DNA of 64,000 bases from positions 62,001 through 126,000 of the forward strand of contig CAVXIC010000026.1 in NCBI GenBank assembly GCA_963761755.1, given 5' to 3'. Source of the stretch: CAJXVA01 sp963761755 (GTDB lineage: Bacteria > Myxococcota_A > Polyangia > Nannocystales > Nannocystaceae). Shown one piece after another: positions 16,174 through 27,100 of the stretch (positions within the stretch are counted from its first letter, which is position 1; each line of letters opens with the position of its first letter). The notes under the pieces are model-generated. The model had not been told where the DNA came from and searched no databases. It saw only the letters and a program-made list of their open reading frames with translations. Both the position numbers and the translations under genes were made by a program.

Positions 16174-16710
16174 TCAGTCGAGGCCGGCGAGTGGGTCCTC
16201 GGAGTTGCCCGAGACGTCGAGCTTGGGCTTGTTCTTGCCCGGCTCCTCTTCGGTCTTCGGCGCCTCCACCTTCGCTGCCTGCTTGGGCGTGATGGTGACC
16301 GCGATCGCGAGGTTGCCCTCGATTCGCAGCACTTCGCGCTTCTTCACCTTGGCATCGAAGGTGTACGGCGCGACGATGTCCTTGCCGCCGCGGGCGTAGG
16401 CGAGCGTGACGCTGAGCTTGTTGCTGTTGCCGTCTCGGTCGACCCGCAGGGCGAGCTTGTGCTTGGTGCCGTCCTTCTCGATCGACAGCGAGCCGTCCTG
16501 GTTCCAGTCGAGCTGGGTATCGCCCTTGACGACCTCACCGCTCTCTTGGCGAATCTCGACCTCGACGCCGGCGACCTGCTTCTTCTGCTCCGCTTTCGCG
16601 GCAGCTGGGCTGGGCTGGGGTGCGGACGCGAGGGCTGGAACGGCACAAAGACCAACGACGGCGGCGAACGTGGCCGCCAGTGCGCGGGGAGTACTCCGAT
16701 GTCCTTGCAT
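16174..16710 (-). CDS. Periplasmic protein of unknown function with signal peptide
   Basis: A 178-aa protein beginning MQGHRS at 16710. A signal peptide of about 30 residues (AATFAAVVGLCAVPALASA) is followed by a Lys/Ala/Glu-rich coil and a beta-rich core with repeated Asp/Gly turns (DWNQDGSLSIEKDG). The C-terminus is Lys/Glu/Pro-rich (TEEEPGKNKPKLD). Longer upstream ORFs in this frame lack a signal peptide and are not supported. No conserved domain was recognised. Convergent with the lipoprotein gene before it. Confidence 0.65.
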   Translation of the reverse strand: MQGHRSTPRALAATFAAVVGLCAVPALASAPQPSPAAAKAEQKKQVAGVEVEIRQESGEVVKGDTQLDWNQDGSLSIEKDGTKHKLALRVDRDGNSNKLSVTLAYARGGKDIVAPYTFDAKVKKREVLRIEGNLAIAVTITPKQAAKVEAPKTEEEPGKNKPKLDVSGNSEDPLAGLD

Positions 16711-16879
16711 GGTGCGTAGTATGGGACACCACGCACACAGAAGCTTCCGGGTGGCTGGGAGAAAATGCGACGTGAATGGTGCAATGTTGACCGCGTTTTC
16801 CGAAGGCGCGAATATCGCGCCATTCCGCACTCGTCTCGGCGTCCCCAACGCCGAAGGGTTCATGGCATCCTGAGAGGCG

Positions 16880-18709
16880 ATGGGAAGGCGGTTGTGGTGG
16901 ACTTTTGCGCTGTTGGCGGTGTCAGCGTGCTCCAAGCCCGCGGTGTTCGCCTGCCTGGACGACAGCTCCTGCGCGAACGGAAGCGCAGCGGGCCGGTGCG
17001 AGGTCACCGGATACTGCAGCTTCCCCGACCCCAACTGCGCATCGGGGCGGCGCTACGGCGAGCTCGCGCCGGGCAGCCTGGCCGAGCTCTGCCTGCCACC
17101 GGGAGAGGGCGGCACGGCCACCGACGGTGGCACGGACGACGGTGACACGGGTGATGACCCCACCGATGCGACGCCCGAGGTCTGCGGTGACGGCGTGCGC
17201 GAGCAGGACGAAGCGTGCGACGCGGCCGACCTGGGCGACAGCACCTGCCAGAGCGAGGGCTTCATCGACGGCAACCTGCGCTGCAACGCCGAGTGCACCC
17301 TCGACACGAGCCAGTGCAATCGCTGTGGCGACGGCGTGGTCGATGCAGGCGAGCAGTGCGACGGCACCAGCTTCGGGGAGACCGACGACTGCGCCGACGT
17401 CGGCTTGGGTGCGCCGACCGAGCCGCTGGGATGTACCGCGGATTGCCGCGTGGAGTACTCGAGCTGCTCCGCCTGTGGCGATGGAGAGATCACGGCACCC
17501 GAGGGTTGCGATGGCGACGACCTCGGCGGACTCGGATGCACCGACGTCGGGTTCGAAGACGGCACGCTTGGCTGCCTGCCCGGGTGCATCTTCGACACCT
17601 CCGGCTGCACGGTGTGTGGGAACGGGGCGCGCGAGGGCGTCGAAGCCTGTGACAGCGCCGACCTTGCCGGACAGAGCTGCGAGTCGCTGACGTTCGACGG
17701 GGGCGCGCTGGGGTGCTCGGCCGACTGCACCTTCGACACGAGCAACTGCGCGAGCTGTGGGGACGGCGTCGCCTCGGGCGAGGAGGCCTGCGACGGGTCC
17801 GACTTCGGTGGACAGACCTGCGCGGACGCGGGCTTTGCCGACGGCACGCTCGACTGCACCGACAGCTGCACGATCGACGCCTCTGGGTGCAGCACGTGCG
17901 GAGACGGTGAACGCCAAGGCGCCGAGGTCTGCGACAACCTCGACTTCGACGGCCAGGACTGCGACTCGCTGGGCTTCAGCGGTGGAACGCTGGCGTGCGC
18001 CGACGACTGCGGTGCGTTCGACGTCGAGGACTGCGTGGGCTCGGGCTGTGGCCCCACCGCCCCGTGTGCCGCCGGCGAAACCGAGGTCGAGACTTGCGGC
18101 GACTGTGGCTCGCGTTCCCGCACCTGCACGCTCGACTGCATCTGGGGCGGATGGAGCACCTGCTCGGGCGAAGGCCCTTGTTCGGCCGGCTCCTCTCAGA
18201 ACCAGGCTTGCGGCGACTGCGGCACCGAGACGAGGTTTTGCAACGCGAGCTGCCAGTGGGAAGACTGGGGCAGCTGTTCGGGCCAGGGCGTGTGCACCCC
18301 GGCCGAGACGGGCACCGAGGCCTGCGGAAACTGTGGCTCCCGCTCGCGAACGTGCAACGGATCCTGCGGGTGGGGCAGCTGGGGCACCTGCACCGGCCAA
18401 GGCGTGTGCGCCCCCGGTCAGATGGGCCAAGAGTCGTGCGGCGACTGCGGTACCCGATTCCGGACCTGCAGCGGAAGCTGCGGCTGGGGTTCGTGGGGCA
18501 GCTGTGGCGGCGAGGGCATCTGCACTCCCGGAGAGACGCAGACGAGCTCCTGCGGCTGCGGCAACACTGGCCAGCGCCAGAGAACCTGCACGTCGAGCTG
18601 CGGTTGGGGCCCCTACGGATCGTGCCAAGGCGGCCTGGTCTGCCCGGGCGGAACCTCCTGCATCTGCGGCGGAGATCTCTGCGGTCAGCCAGGCCAGGCC
18701 TGCCCGTGA
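16880..18709 (+). CDS. Large Cys-rich repeat lipoprotein with TSP1-like C-terminal repeats
   Basis: A 609-aa exported protein with a lipobox (AVSACSKP). Residues about 100-390 hold around seven repeats of the form CGDGxxxxxEACDxxxxxGxxCxxxGFxxGxLxCxxDC. Residues about 395-590 hold a second repeat class, around five units with GWGSWGxCxGxGxCxPGxxxxxxCGDCGxRxRTC, which resembles thrombospondin type 1 modules (Trp-Gly-x-Trp with paired Cys). The combination suggests a disulfide-rod surface protein for adhesion or matrix contact. It stops 1 bp before the stop codon of the convergent propeller gene. Repeat register is consistent with no frameshift. Confidence 0.8.
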   Translation: MGRRLWWTFALLAVSACSKPAVFACLDDSSCANGSAAGRCEVTGYCSFPDPNCASGRRYGELAPGSLAELCLPPGEGGTATDGGTDDGDTGDDPTDATPEVCGDGVREQDEACDAADLGDSTCQSEGFIDGNLRCNAECTLDTSQCNRCGDGVVDAGEQCDGTSFGETDDCADVGLGAPTEPLGCTADCRVEYSSCSACGDGEITAPEGCDGDDLGGLGCTDVGFEDGTLGCLPGCIFDTSGCTVCGNGAREGVEACDSADLAGQSCESLTFDGGALGCSADCTFDTSNCASCGDGVASGEEACDGSDFGGQTCADAGFADGTLDCTDSCTIDASGCSTCGDGERQGAEVCDNLDFDGQDCDSLGFSGGTLACADDCGAFDVEDCVGSGCGPTAPCAAGETEVETCGDCGSRSRTCTLDCIWGGWSTCSGEGPCSAGSSQNQACGDCGTETRFCNASCQWEDWGSCSGQGVCTPAETGTEACGNCGSRSRTCNGSCGWGSWGTCTGQGVCAPGQMGQESCGDCGTRFRTCSGSCGWGSWGSCGGEGICTPGETQTSSCGCGNTGQRQRTCTSSCGWGPYGSCQGGLVCPGGTSCICGGDLCGQPGQACP

Positions 18710-18710
18710 G

Positions 18711-20083
<1,373 letters not shown>

Positions 20084-20127
20084 GCAACTACCGTATCGAA
20101 CCGAGTGAAAACCCGCAATGCGGGCGC

Positions 20128-20852
20128 TCAGTCGACCGCGCCGTCGAGGCTGAGCAGGTAGGCGGCGAGCTGCTCGCGCTGGGCGGCGTCGAGGCTCGCC
20201 ACCGCGTGGCAACCCGAGCAGACCGTCGGGCAGCACCCCCCTCGCGCGTCCGGATCTCTCCCACGCGGACTTGGGCGCGACCATCTCGCTCCAGGTGACG
20301 CCGCCTCCGTTCTTCACCGCGTACCAGACGAGCTCGTGGCCGACGTTGGCGAAGTAGGCCTTACGTGCGACGCCCTCGGAGTCGTCGAGCGTGAAGTCAC
20401 CCCGGCGATCGGCTGGGGCGCCGTGGGAATGCTGACGGCGCCCCAGCACCGTCCGCGGTCCTTCGGCAGCGGTCGCGATCAGCAGGTTGCCGATCACCTG
20501 GACCTGGTCCACCCGCATCCCCGGCTCGAACGCTTCTCGATGCACCAGCGTGGGGTTGAGGGGATCGCTCGCTTCCACGATGTGCAGCCCGTTGTCCGAG
20601 CCTCCGACGTAGACGTGAGCAGCTGCTCGAGGCCTCCGTCGAGGACGCATCTCCTGGGCCAGCGCCGCTCGTCGTGGCACCCTGCGTCTGGGTCGGGCCA
20701 CCGGTCGCGCCCGTGGAGCCGAGCCCGCCCGACGGCTCGGATGACGCAGATGCGGAGCTGTCTTCCTCGCCGCCCTGCCCCGCTCCCTGACCGCCGTCGC
20801 ACGCCATCACCACGATTCCAGACAACGCGATCGCGCGGGTTCGCGCCGACAT
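20128..20852 (-). pseudogene. Lipoprotein with LVIVD-like repeat and C-terminal cytochrome c motif, multiply frameshifted
   Basis: The lipoprotein start (MSARTRAIALSG...VMACDGG) and linker are in one frame from 20852 to about 20620. A repeat segment, HVYVGGSDNGLHIVEASDP, typical of LVIVD/propeller lipoproteins, continues in a second frame. The end, VCSGCHAVASLDAAQREQLA to the stop at 20128-20130, lies in a third frame and contains a heme-binding CxxCH. At least two frameshifts, near 20,620 and 20,260, are needed to join them. The intact gene would make about 240 residues, shorter than usual for such proteins, so an internal deletion is also possible. Confidence 0.65.
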
Positions 20853-21062
20853 CCTCCACTCGGTTCCATCCGCCAGCACGATCCGCATGCTGAGCTGCGG
20901 GTTGAGGATGGGTCAAGACATGGTCCTCGTCCGACCGGTTTTGCATTCCGAGCGCGTAGGGCGCCCGAGGCAACGCAAATTCGACCACCTCAGGACGCGG
21001 GCTCTTTGGCCTGTTGGACCTGTCTCCTGCGCGAAAACGGGATTTGATTACGGAGCGCAGTC

Positions 21063-22430
21063 GTGCAACAAAACGTCTCGAGATCGACGATGAAGCTCCG
21101 TGCCCAGCTCGACGCTGCTGCAACGCTCCTCGACGATGGGGCTGCACGATCCGCCGTTCGGATGCTCCGTAGTTCCTGGGAGCCCGAACTTTGCGCGGAC
21201 GATCTCGTCCCTCTGTACTGCATGTGGGTGCGGGCGCTGTGTGACGTCGGCGAGCTGGAGCATGCGCTCACGCTCGCCGAGCGTGCGGCCGACGAGTTCC
21301 CTCGGGAGCCCGACGTGCAGATCGCCGTCGGCAACGTCTATGACCTCTTGGGACATCTCGAGAAGGCGCGGGATGCTTTCCAGGCCGCCATCGAGATCTC
21401 TCCCAACGGCGCGCTGCAATACTACAACCTCGGGGCCGTCCTCGAGCGGCTCGGCGACGAAGAGGGCGCGGAGACCTGCTACCGCGAGGCGACGGCCATT
21501 CAAGCGGAGGGGCCCACGCTCTTCGAGGCCAGTGCCGCGCTCGGTGCCCTGCTGCGCCGCACGGGCCGGCTGGACGAAGCCGCTGGCGTCTACGAGGCCT
21601 ACCTCGAAGAAGATCCGATCAACGTCGATCTCCTGGTCGAGCACGGCATCTGCCTGAGCGATCTCGACGACTACGAGAACGCCATCGACCGGTTCGAGCT
21701 CGCCCTGACCCTCGACACCGACCATGCCGGCGCTTGGTACAACCTCGCGATCACCCAGTACCGCATGGGTCGCCACGAAGAGGCGCTCGCGTCCATGCAG
21801 TGCGCCCGCGATGTCGACCGACAAAGCCCGCTCACGCTCGCGGTACTCGGTTCGTGGCAGCTCGCGCGCTCCCGCAACCCCGCCGAGGGGGCCGACTTCG
21901 ACGAATCCCTCGCCAACCTCTACGGGGCGCTGGACATGCTTGGGCGCCTCGATGGCGACGGCCTGAGCCCCAGCTACGCGGGCCTGGTCTGCGAAGAGGT
22001 GTTCGAAGCGCTGTGGCAGAACGAGCGCATTCGTGAGGCCCGCGAGGTCGCTCGCATGGCCGGGCAGCGCGATTGGATCACCGCGCACATGCTCAACACC
22101 CTCAACGAAGCCGACCACGGCCGCGCCCCCTCGGTCGAGACCTTCACGGTTCAGGCCCGCGCCGAAGCCGGGGAGACGCCGGAGTACTGGCCCTCCGACG
22201 CCCAAGGCTTCACCACGGGGCTCACCGTGCTGGCCGCCGACGAGGATGAGGCGCGCCGCTACTCGCTCGAGTACCTGCGGGGCCTCGAGCCCTCCCCCAC
22301 GATCGACTTCCGGATCGAGACGGTCCGTCCAGGTGGACCCGAAGACGTCGGCACGAGCGAGTTCTCCATGCAGCCTCGGGCCCGCGGGGTCGTCGGCGTC
22401 GCGCGCAACCGGGCGTACTTCCGGCTCTAG
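21063..22430 (+). CDS. TPR-repeat protein
   Basis: A 455-aa cytoplasmic protein without signal peptide. Residues about 50-270 form at least six tetratricopeptide repeats, for example NGALQYYNLGAVLERLGDEE and DHAGAWYNLAITQYRMGRHEE, giving a helical scaffold for protein binding. The C-terminal 170 residues are not TPR and were not recognised. The start may be GTG 21063 or ATG 21090. It is followed 6 bp later by the APH-like kinase gene and then the ABC transporter genes, all on one strand, so it is probably the first gene of an operon. Confidence 0.8.
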   Translation: MQQNVSRSTMKLRAQLDAAATLLDDGAARSAVRMLRSSWEPELCADDLVPLYCMWVRALCDVGELEHALTLAERAADEFPREPDVQIAVGNVYDLLGHLEKARDAFQAAIEISPNGALQYYNLGAVLERLGDEEGAETCYREATAIQAEGPTLFEASAALGALLRRTGRLDEAAGVYEAYLEEDPINVDLLVEHGICLSDLDDYENAIDRFELALTLDTDHAGAWYNLAITQYRMGRHEEALASMQCARDVDRQSPLTLAVLGSWQLARSRNPAEGADFDESLANLYGALDMLGRLDGDGLSPSYAGLVCEEVFEALWQNERIREAREVARMAGQRDWITAHMLNTLNEADHGRAPSVETFTVQARAEAGETPEYWPSDAQGFTTGLTVLAADEDEARRYSLEYLRGLEPSPTIDFRIETVRPGGPEDVGTSEFSMQPRARGVVGVARNRAYFRL

Positions 22431-22436
22431 ACGCTC

Positions 22437-23213
22437 GTGACGCGGCTCCCCGAGAGCGTGCCCCGGTGGCTGCGCGACCATCGGGCAGCCACCGTCTCTC
22501 ACGTCACCTCCCTCCCCTCGACGCAGGGCCGGGTCTGGAGGGTCGACACGTCCGAGGGCGCAGCGTGGGCGGTCAAGCGATCCTCGAGGGCCGCGATCGA
22601 CCGCGAGACTCGAGCGCTCGCGCTCGCGGTGGGCTCGACCCCTCGCCTCGCGTGCCGGCTCGACCCCACCACCGTGTTGATGTCGTGGCACGACGGTGGC
22701 CCGAGCCTGGACCCGGCGGCCCTGACAGCCGCGGGAGCGTGGTTGCGATGCCTCCACCAGGTTCCGTTCCGCGACGACGATCCCGTCTGCCTCGCGCAGG
22801 CCCTCGAACGTCGAGCCCGCGCGTGGGCCCTCCGTGCGCCCAACGAGCTCCGCCACGTCCTCGATGCGCTCGATCCCTCCGCCTTCGAGGGTCGGCGGCG
22901 GGCCCACTGCCATCGTGACTTCACCCCCGACAACTGGCTGTGGACCCCGGAGCGTCGGCTCACGGTCATCGACTTCGGCCAGGCTCGGCCCGACCTCCCG
23001 CTTTGGGATCTGGTCAAGCTCGAAGGCGACCTGTTCCGCCAGCGCCCCGAGCTGCGCGCGGCGTTCTTCGAGGGCTACGGTGAGCTCAGCCCGCGCGACG
23101 CCGAAGGGCTGCGGCAGCTCACGCGCCTGCATGGCCTGCAAACGGCCGTCTGGGGCGATTTTCATGCGGTGCCGGAGCTCTCGCAGCTCGGTCGCACGAT
23201 CCTTGCCGGTTGA
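22437..23213 (+). CDS. Aminoglycoside-phosphotransferase-fold kinase
   Basis: A 258-aa protein of the APH/choline kinase fold. The Brenner-type motif HCHRDFTPDNWL (D161, N166) and the metal-binding DFGQARPDLPLWDLVK (D179) are present, and an ATP-binding Lys fits WAVKRSS (K47). It should phosphorylate a small hydroxylated or amine compound; antibiotic resistance is only one of several possibilities and nothing specific supports it. GTG start, 6 bp after the TPR gene and 49 bp before the ABC ATPase gene. Confidence 0.82.
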   Translation: MTRLPESVPRWLRDHRAATVSHVTSLPSTQGRVWRVDTSEGAAWAVKRSSRAAIDRETRALALAVGSTPRLACRLDPTTVLMSWHDGGPSLDPAALTAAGAWLRCLHQVPFRDDDPVCLAQALERRARAWALRAPNELRHVLDALDPSAFEGRRRAHCHRDFTPDNWLWTPERRLTVIDFGQARPDLPLWDLVKLEGDLFRQRPELRAAFFEGYGELSPRDAEGLRQLTRLHGLQTAVWGDFHAVPELSQLGRTILAG

Positions 23214-23262
23214 ATCGTCCGCGGGAAACCTTTGCACCCGATGATGGGTCCAAGGCGCGCAT

Positions 23263-24156
23263 ATGCCTGGCGCTGCGCTGACCATCCGCGACTTGCACAA
23301 GACCTATCCGGGGGACGTCCGGGCGCTGCAGGGCATCGATCTGGACATCGCCCCAGGCATGTTCGGGCTCCTGGGCCCCAACGGCGCCGGCAAGTCGTCG
23401 CTGATGCGAACCATCGCGACCCTCCAGGAACCCGACCGCGGCTCGGTCCATCTGGGCGACATCGACGTCCTCGCCAACAAGGACGCGATCCGTCGGGTGC
23501 TGGGCTACCTGCCCCAAGACTTTGGTGTGTATCCCAACGTCGACGCGGTCACCTTGTTGAGTCACTTCGCGATGCTCAAGGGCATCACCGCCGCCGGGGA
23601 CCGCAAAGCCGTCGTCGAAGCGCTGCTCAACCGCGTCAACCTGTGGCAGCACCGCAAGAAGAAGCTCGGCGGGTACTCGGGCGGCATGCGGCAGCGGTTT
23701 GGGATCGCGCAGGCCCTGCTGGGGAAACCTCGCCTCATCATCGTCGACGAGCCTACCGCCGGGCTCGATCCGCAGGAGCGCAGCCGCTTCCTCAACCTGC
23801 TCTCGGAGATCGGCGAGCAGGTCGTCGTCCTGCTGAGCACGCACATCGTCGAGGACGTCGCCGACCTGTGTACGAACATGGCCATCATCGCGGGCGGCCG
23901 GGTGCTCCAGACCGGCGCTCCGCTCGAGGCCATCGACGCCCTGGCGGGCAAGACCTGGCGAAAGGTCATCGACAAGGCGCAGCTCGAGGACCACCAGGCG
24001 CAGCACACCGTCATCTCGACCCGGCTCGTCGGTGGTCGCACCGTCATCCACATCTTCGCCGAGCAGGACCCCGGCGACGGCTTCGATCTGGTCGAGCCCG
24101 ACCTCGAGGACGTCTACTTCACCACCCTTCGGGGCGACCGAGCCGAGGCAGCCTAG
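23263..24156 (+). CDS. ABC transporter ATP-binding protein
   Basis: A 297-aa ABC ATPase: Walker A GPNGAGKSS (38-46), Q-loop YLPQDFG, signature YSGGMRQ (138-144), Walker B LIIVDEP (158-164) and the H-loop STHIVED. The C-terminal 80 residues match the accessory domain of CcmA/NatA-type ATPases with ABC-2 permeases, ending in the usual EPDLEDVYF motif. The permease gene starts 2 bp after the stop, so the pair is translationally close. It probably powers export of an unknown substrate, perhaps a peptide given the fused peptidase domain. Confidence 0.93.
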   Translation: MPGAALTIRDLHKTYPGDVRALQGIDLDIAPGMFGLLGPNGAGKSSLMRTIATLQEPDRGSVHLGDIDVLANKDAIRRVLGYLPQDFGVYPNVDAVTLLSHFAMLKGITAAGDRKAVVEALLNRVNLWQHRKKKLGGYSGGMRQRFGIAQALLGKPRLIIVDEPTAGLDPQERSRFLNLLSEIGEQVVVLLSTHIVEDVADLCTNMAIIAGGRVLQTGAPLEAIDALAGKTWRKVIDKAQLEDHQAQHTVISTRLVGGRTVIHIFAEQDPGDGFDLVEPDLEDVYFTTLRGDRAEAA

Positions 24157-24158
24157 CC

Positions 24159-27100
24159 ATGAACGGCTTCCCCGCGATCGTCGAGTTCACCCGGTTCGAG
24201 CTGAAGCTCCGCCTCCGCTCTCCGTCCCCGTACCTGTTCGCGCTGCTGTTCGGCCTGCTGTCGTTCGCCGCCGTCACGACCGATGCCGTCCAGATCGGCG
24301 GAGGCGGAGGTCAGACGCTGATCAACGCCCCCTACGTCATCGCGCAGATGCTAAGCATCATGAGCGTGTTCGGCATCCTGCTCGTCACCGCCTTCGCGGC
24401 GGGAGCGGTGGTGCGCGACTTCGACGACGGCGCCTACCAGCTGTTCTACACCAAGCCCATCCACCGCCGGGACTACCTCCTGGGTCGGTTCATCGGAGGG
24501 CTGCTCACCTCCATGTTCGTGATGGCTGGCTGCTCCGTGGGCCTCTTCCTCGGCACACTCATGCCCTGGCTGGATCCCGAACGCCTCGGTCCGGTTCAGC
24601 TCGCGTCGTTCGTTCAGCCGCTGCTGGTGTTCGTCTTTCCCACCCTCTTCGTGACCGGGTCCATCTTCTTCGCGGTGGCCACGTTCACCAAGCGCATGCT
24701 GTGGGCCTACGTCGCCGTCGCTGCGTTCTTCGTGCTGTTCGGGGTCGCCGAAGCCTTCGTCGGCGACCTGGACAACGACACCATCGCGGCGCTGGTCGAT
24801 CCCTTCGGATTGTCGGCGTTCTCGCTCGAGACGCGGTACTGGACGCCCGATGAGCGCAACAGCGCCCTGGTCCCGCTCGCGGGGTCGCTGCTGCTCAATC
24901 GAGTCGTCTGGTCCGCGGTCGGCGTCTGCGCGTTGGTCTTCACCATCGCGCGCTTCCAGCTCACCGCCCCCACCATCGGATCCAAGAAACGCGACACCAA
25001 GGAAGCGACGTCCGACACCGAAGCGGCCATTCCGAACGTCCGACCCGACTACGGCGTCATCAGCCAGCTGCGCCTGTGGGTCTTCGCCACCCGAGTGGAG
25101 CTTGCAGGCGTGCTCACGAGCACCGCGTTCATGGTCCTGTGCACCTTCGCGGCGATCAACGTGTTCGGCAACGCGTACGGCACCACCGAACAGCTGCTCG
25201 GCACGCCGGTGCTTCCGGTCACCCAGCTCATGCTTCGAGTGATCGAGGGCGCGATGGGGCTGTACCTGCTCATCGTGATCACCTTCTACGCCGGCGAGCT
25301 GGTGTGGAGGGAGCGAAAGGCCGGCATGGCTCGGGTCACCGACGCGATGCCGGCACCCGATTGGGTATTCTTGCTGTCCAAGCTCACGGCCCTGCTGGGC
25401 GCGGTCGCGGCGGTGTGCGTCGTATCCGTGGTCACCGCGATCGGGGTGCAGCTCTTCGGTGGGTTCACGACCATCGAACCTGGCCTCTACGTGAGCGGCG
25501 TCTTCGGGGTGCAGTGGACCACGTGGGCCCTCGTCGCCGTCCTCGCGATGTTCTTCCAGGTGATCACCGACCACCGCTTCGCCGGCTACGGGCTGATGGT
25601 GCTCCAGTTCGTCGCGACGGTGGCGCTGCCGATGCTCGACTTCGAGCATCGCCTCTACCGCTACGCCAGCACCGCCGACGGTCCTTACTCCGACATGAAC
25701 GGCTTCGGGCACTGGATCGACCCGATGGCGTGGTTCCGCGGCTACTGGGGCTTCGCAGCCCTGGGCCTCGTGCTGCTCGCCGACATCATGTGGGTGCGGG
25801 GTTCGGACCCACGGTTCAAGCTGCGGCTCGCCGAGGCCAGGCACCGGCTCACCCCGATCAAGCTGGGGTTGTTCGCCTTCGCCCTCGCCGGGTTCGTCAC
25901 CAGCGGCGTGTACATCTACTACAACACGAACGTCCTCAACACCTACCGGCCCTCCAACGTCGGCGAAGACGAGGCCGTCGCCTACGAGGAGAGGTACAAG
26001 CAGTACGAGGACCTGCCACAACCACGCGTCGTGGCCACCAAGCTCGACGCCGCGCTGTTCCCCGAGGAACGCCGGCTCGATCTCGGCGGGACGATCACCC
26101 TCGAGAACCGGACCGACGCGCCGATCGAGACGCTGCACGTCACCCTCGACACCGACATCCAGTGGAGGTCGCTCAGCCTCGATGAGTTCCACACGCTCGA
26201 GCACGACGACACCGAGCTCGGGTACCGGATCTACCGTCTGGCCAAGCCGCTCGCGCCGGGTGACTCGATGGGCGTTCAGTTCGAATCGCGCTTCGAAGAG
26301 CCCGGCTTCAAGAACTCCGGGTCCAACACCGAGATCGTCGAGAACGGCACGTTCTTCCACAACGATCGCTACATGCCGCACTTCGGCTACAACCCCGCGT
26401 ACGAGCTCTCCGACCCGGACGAGCGCCGCAAGCGGGGCCTCCCCGAGAAGCCTCGCATGCGCTCCATCGACGACCCCAAGGGGCTCGCGGACACGTACAT
26501 CTCGCACGAAGCGGACTGGATCGACTTCGAAGCCACGGTCAGCACGAGCGCCGACCAGATCGCGCTGGCGCCCGGCTACCTCACCAAGGAGTGGACCGAA
26601 GGCGACCGTCGCTACTTCCACTACGAGATGGACGCGCCCATCCTCAACCTCTACGGCTTTCTCTCGGCCCGATACACCGTCGCGCGCGACTCGTGGAACG
26701 ACGTCGCGATCGAGGTCTATCACCACGCACCGCACGACTACAACGTGCAGCGCATGATCGACGCCGTGAAGGCGTCGCTGGACTACTACACCGAGAACTT
26801 CTCACCGTACCAGCACCGCCAAGTCCGCATCGTCGAGTTTCCTCGCTACGCCAAGTTCGCCCAGTCGCTCCCCAACACGATCCCCTACAGCGAGGACATC
26901 GGGTTCATCGCAGATCTTCGGGACGAAGACGACATCGACTACGTGTTCTACGTCACCGCCCACGAGATCGCGCACCAGTGGTGGGCGCACCAGGTGATCG
27001 GCGCCAACGTCCAGGGCGGCACCGTCATGTCGGAGACGCTCGCGCAGTACTCGGCCCTCATGGTCATGGAGAAGGAGTACGGGCGCGCCAAGATGCGGAA

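Noticed and set aside
22437..23213. Aminoglycoside resistance gene
   Set aside because: The fold fits many small-molecule kinases; no substrate-specific residues or resistance context seen.
23232..24158. N-terminal extension of the permease-peptidase gene
   Set aside because: It overlaps the whole ABC ATPase in another frame; ATG 24159 follows the ATPase stop.
24351..26735. A 794-codon open frame antisense to the permease-peptidase gene
   Set aside because: GC-rich shadow; no domain, and the opposite strand has ABC-2 and M1 motifs.
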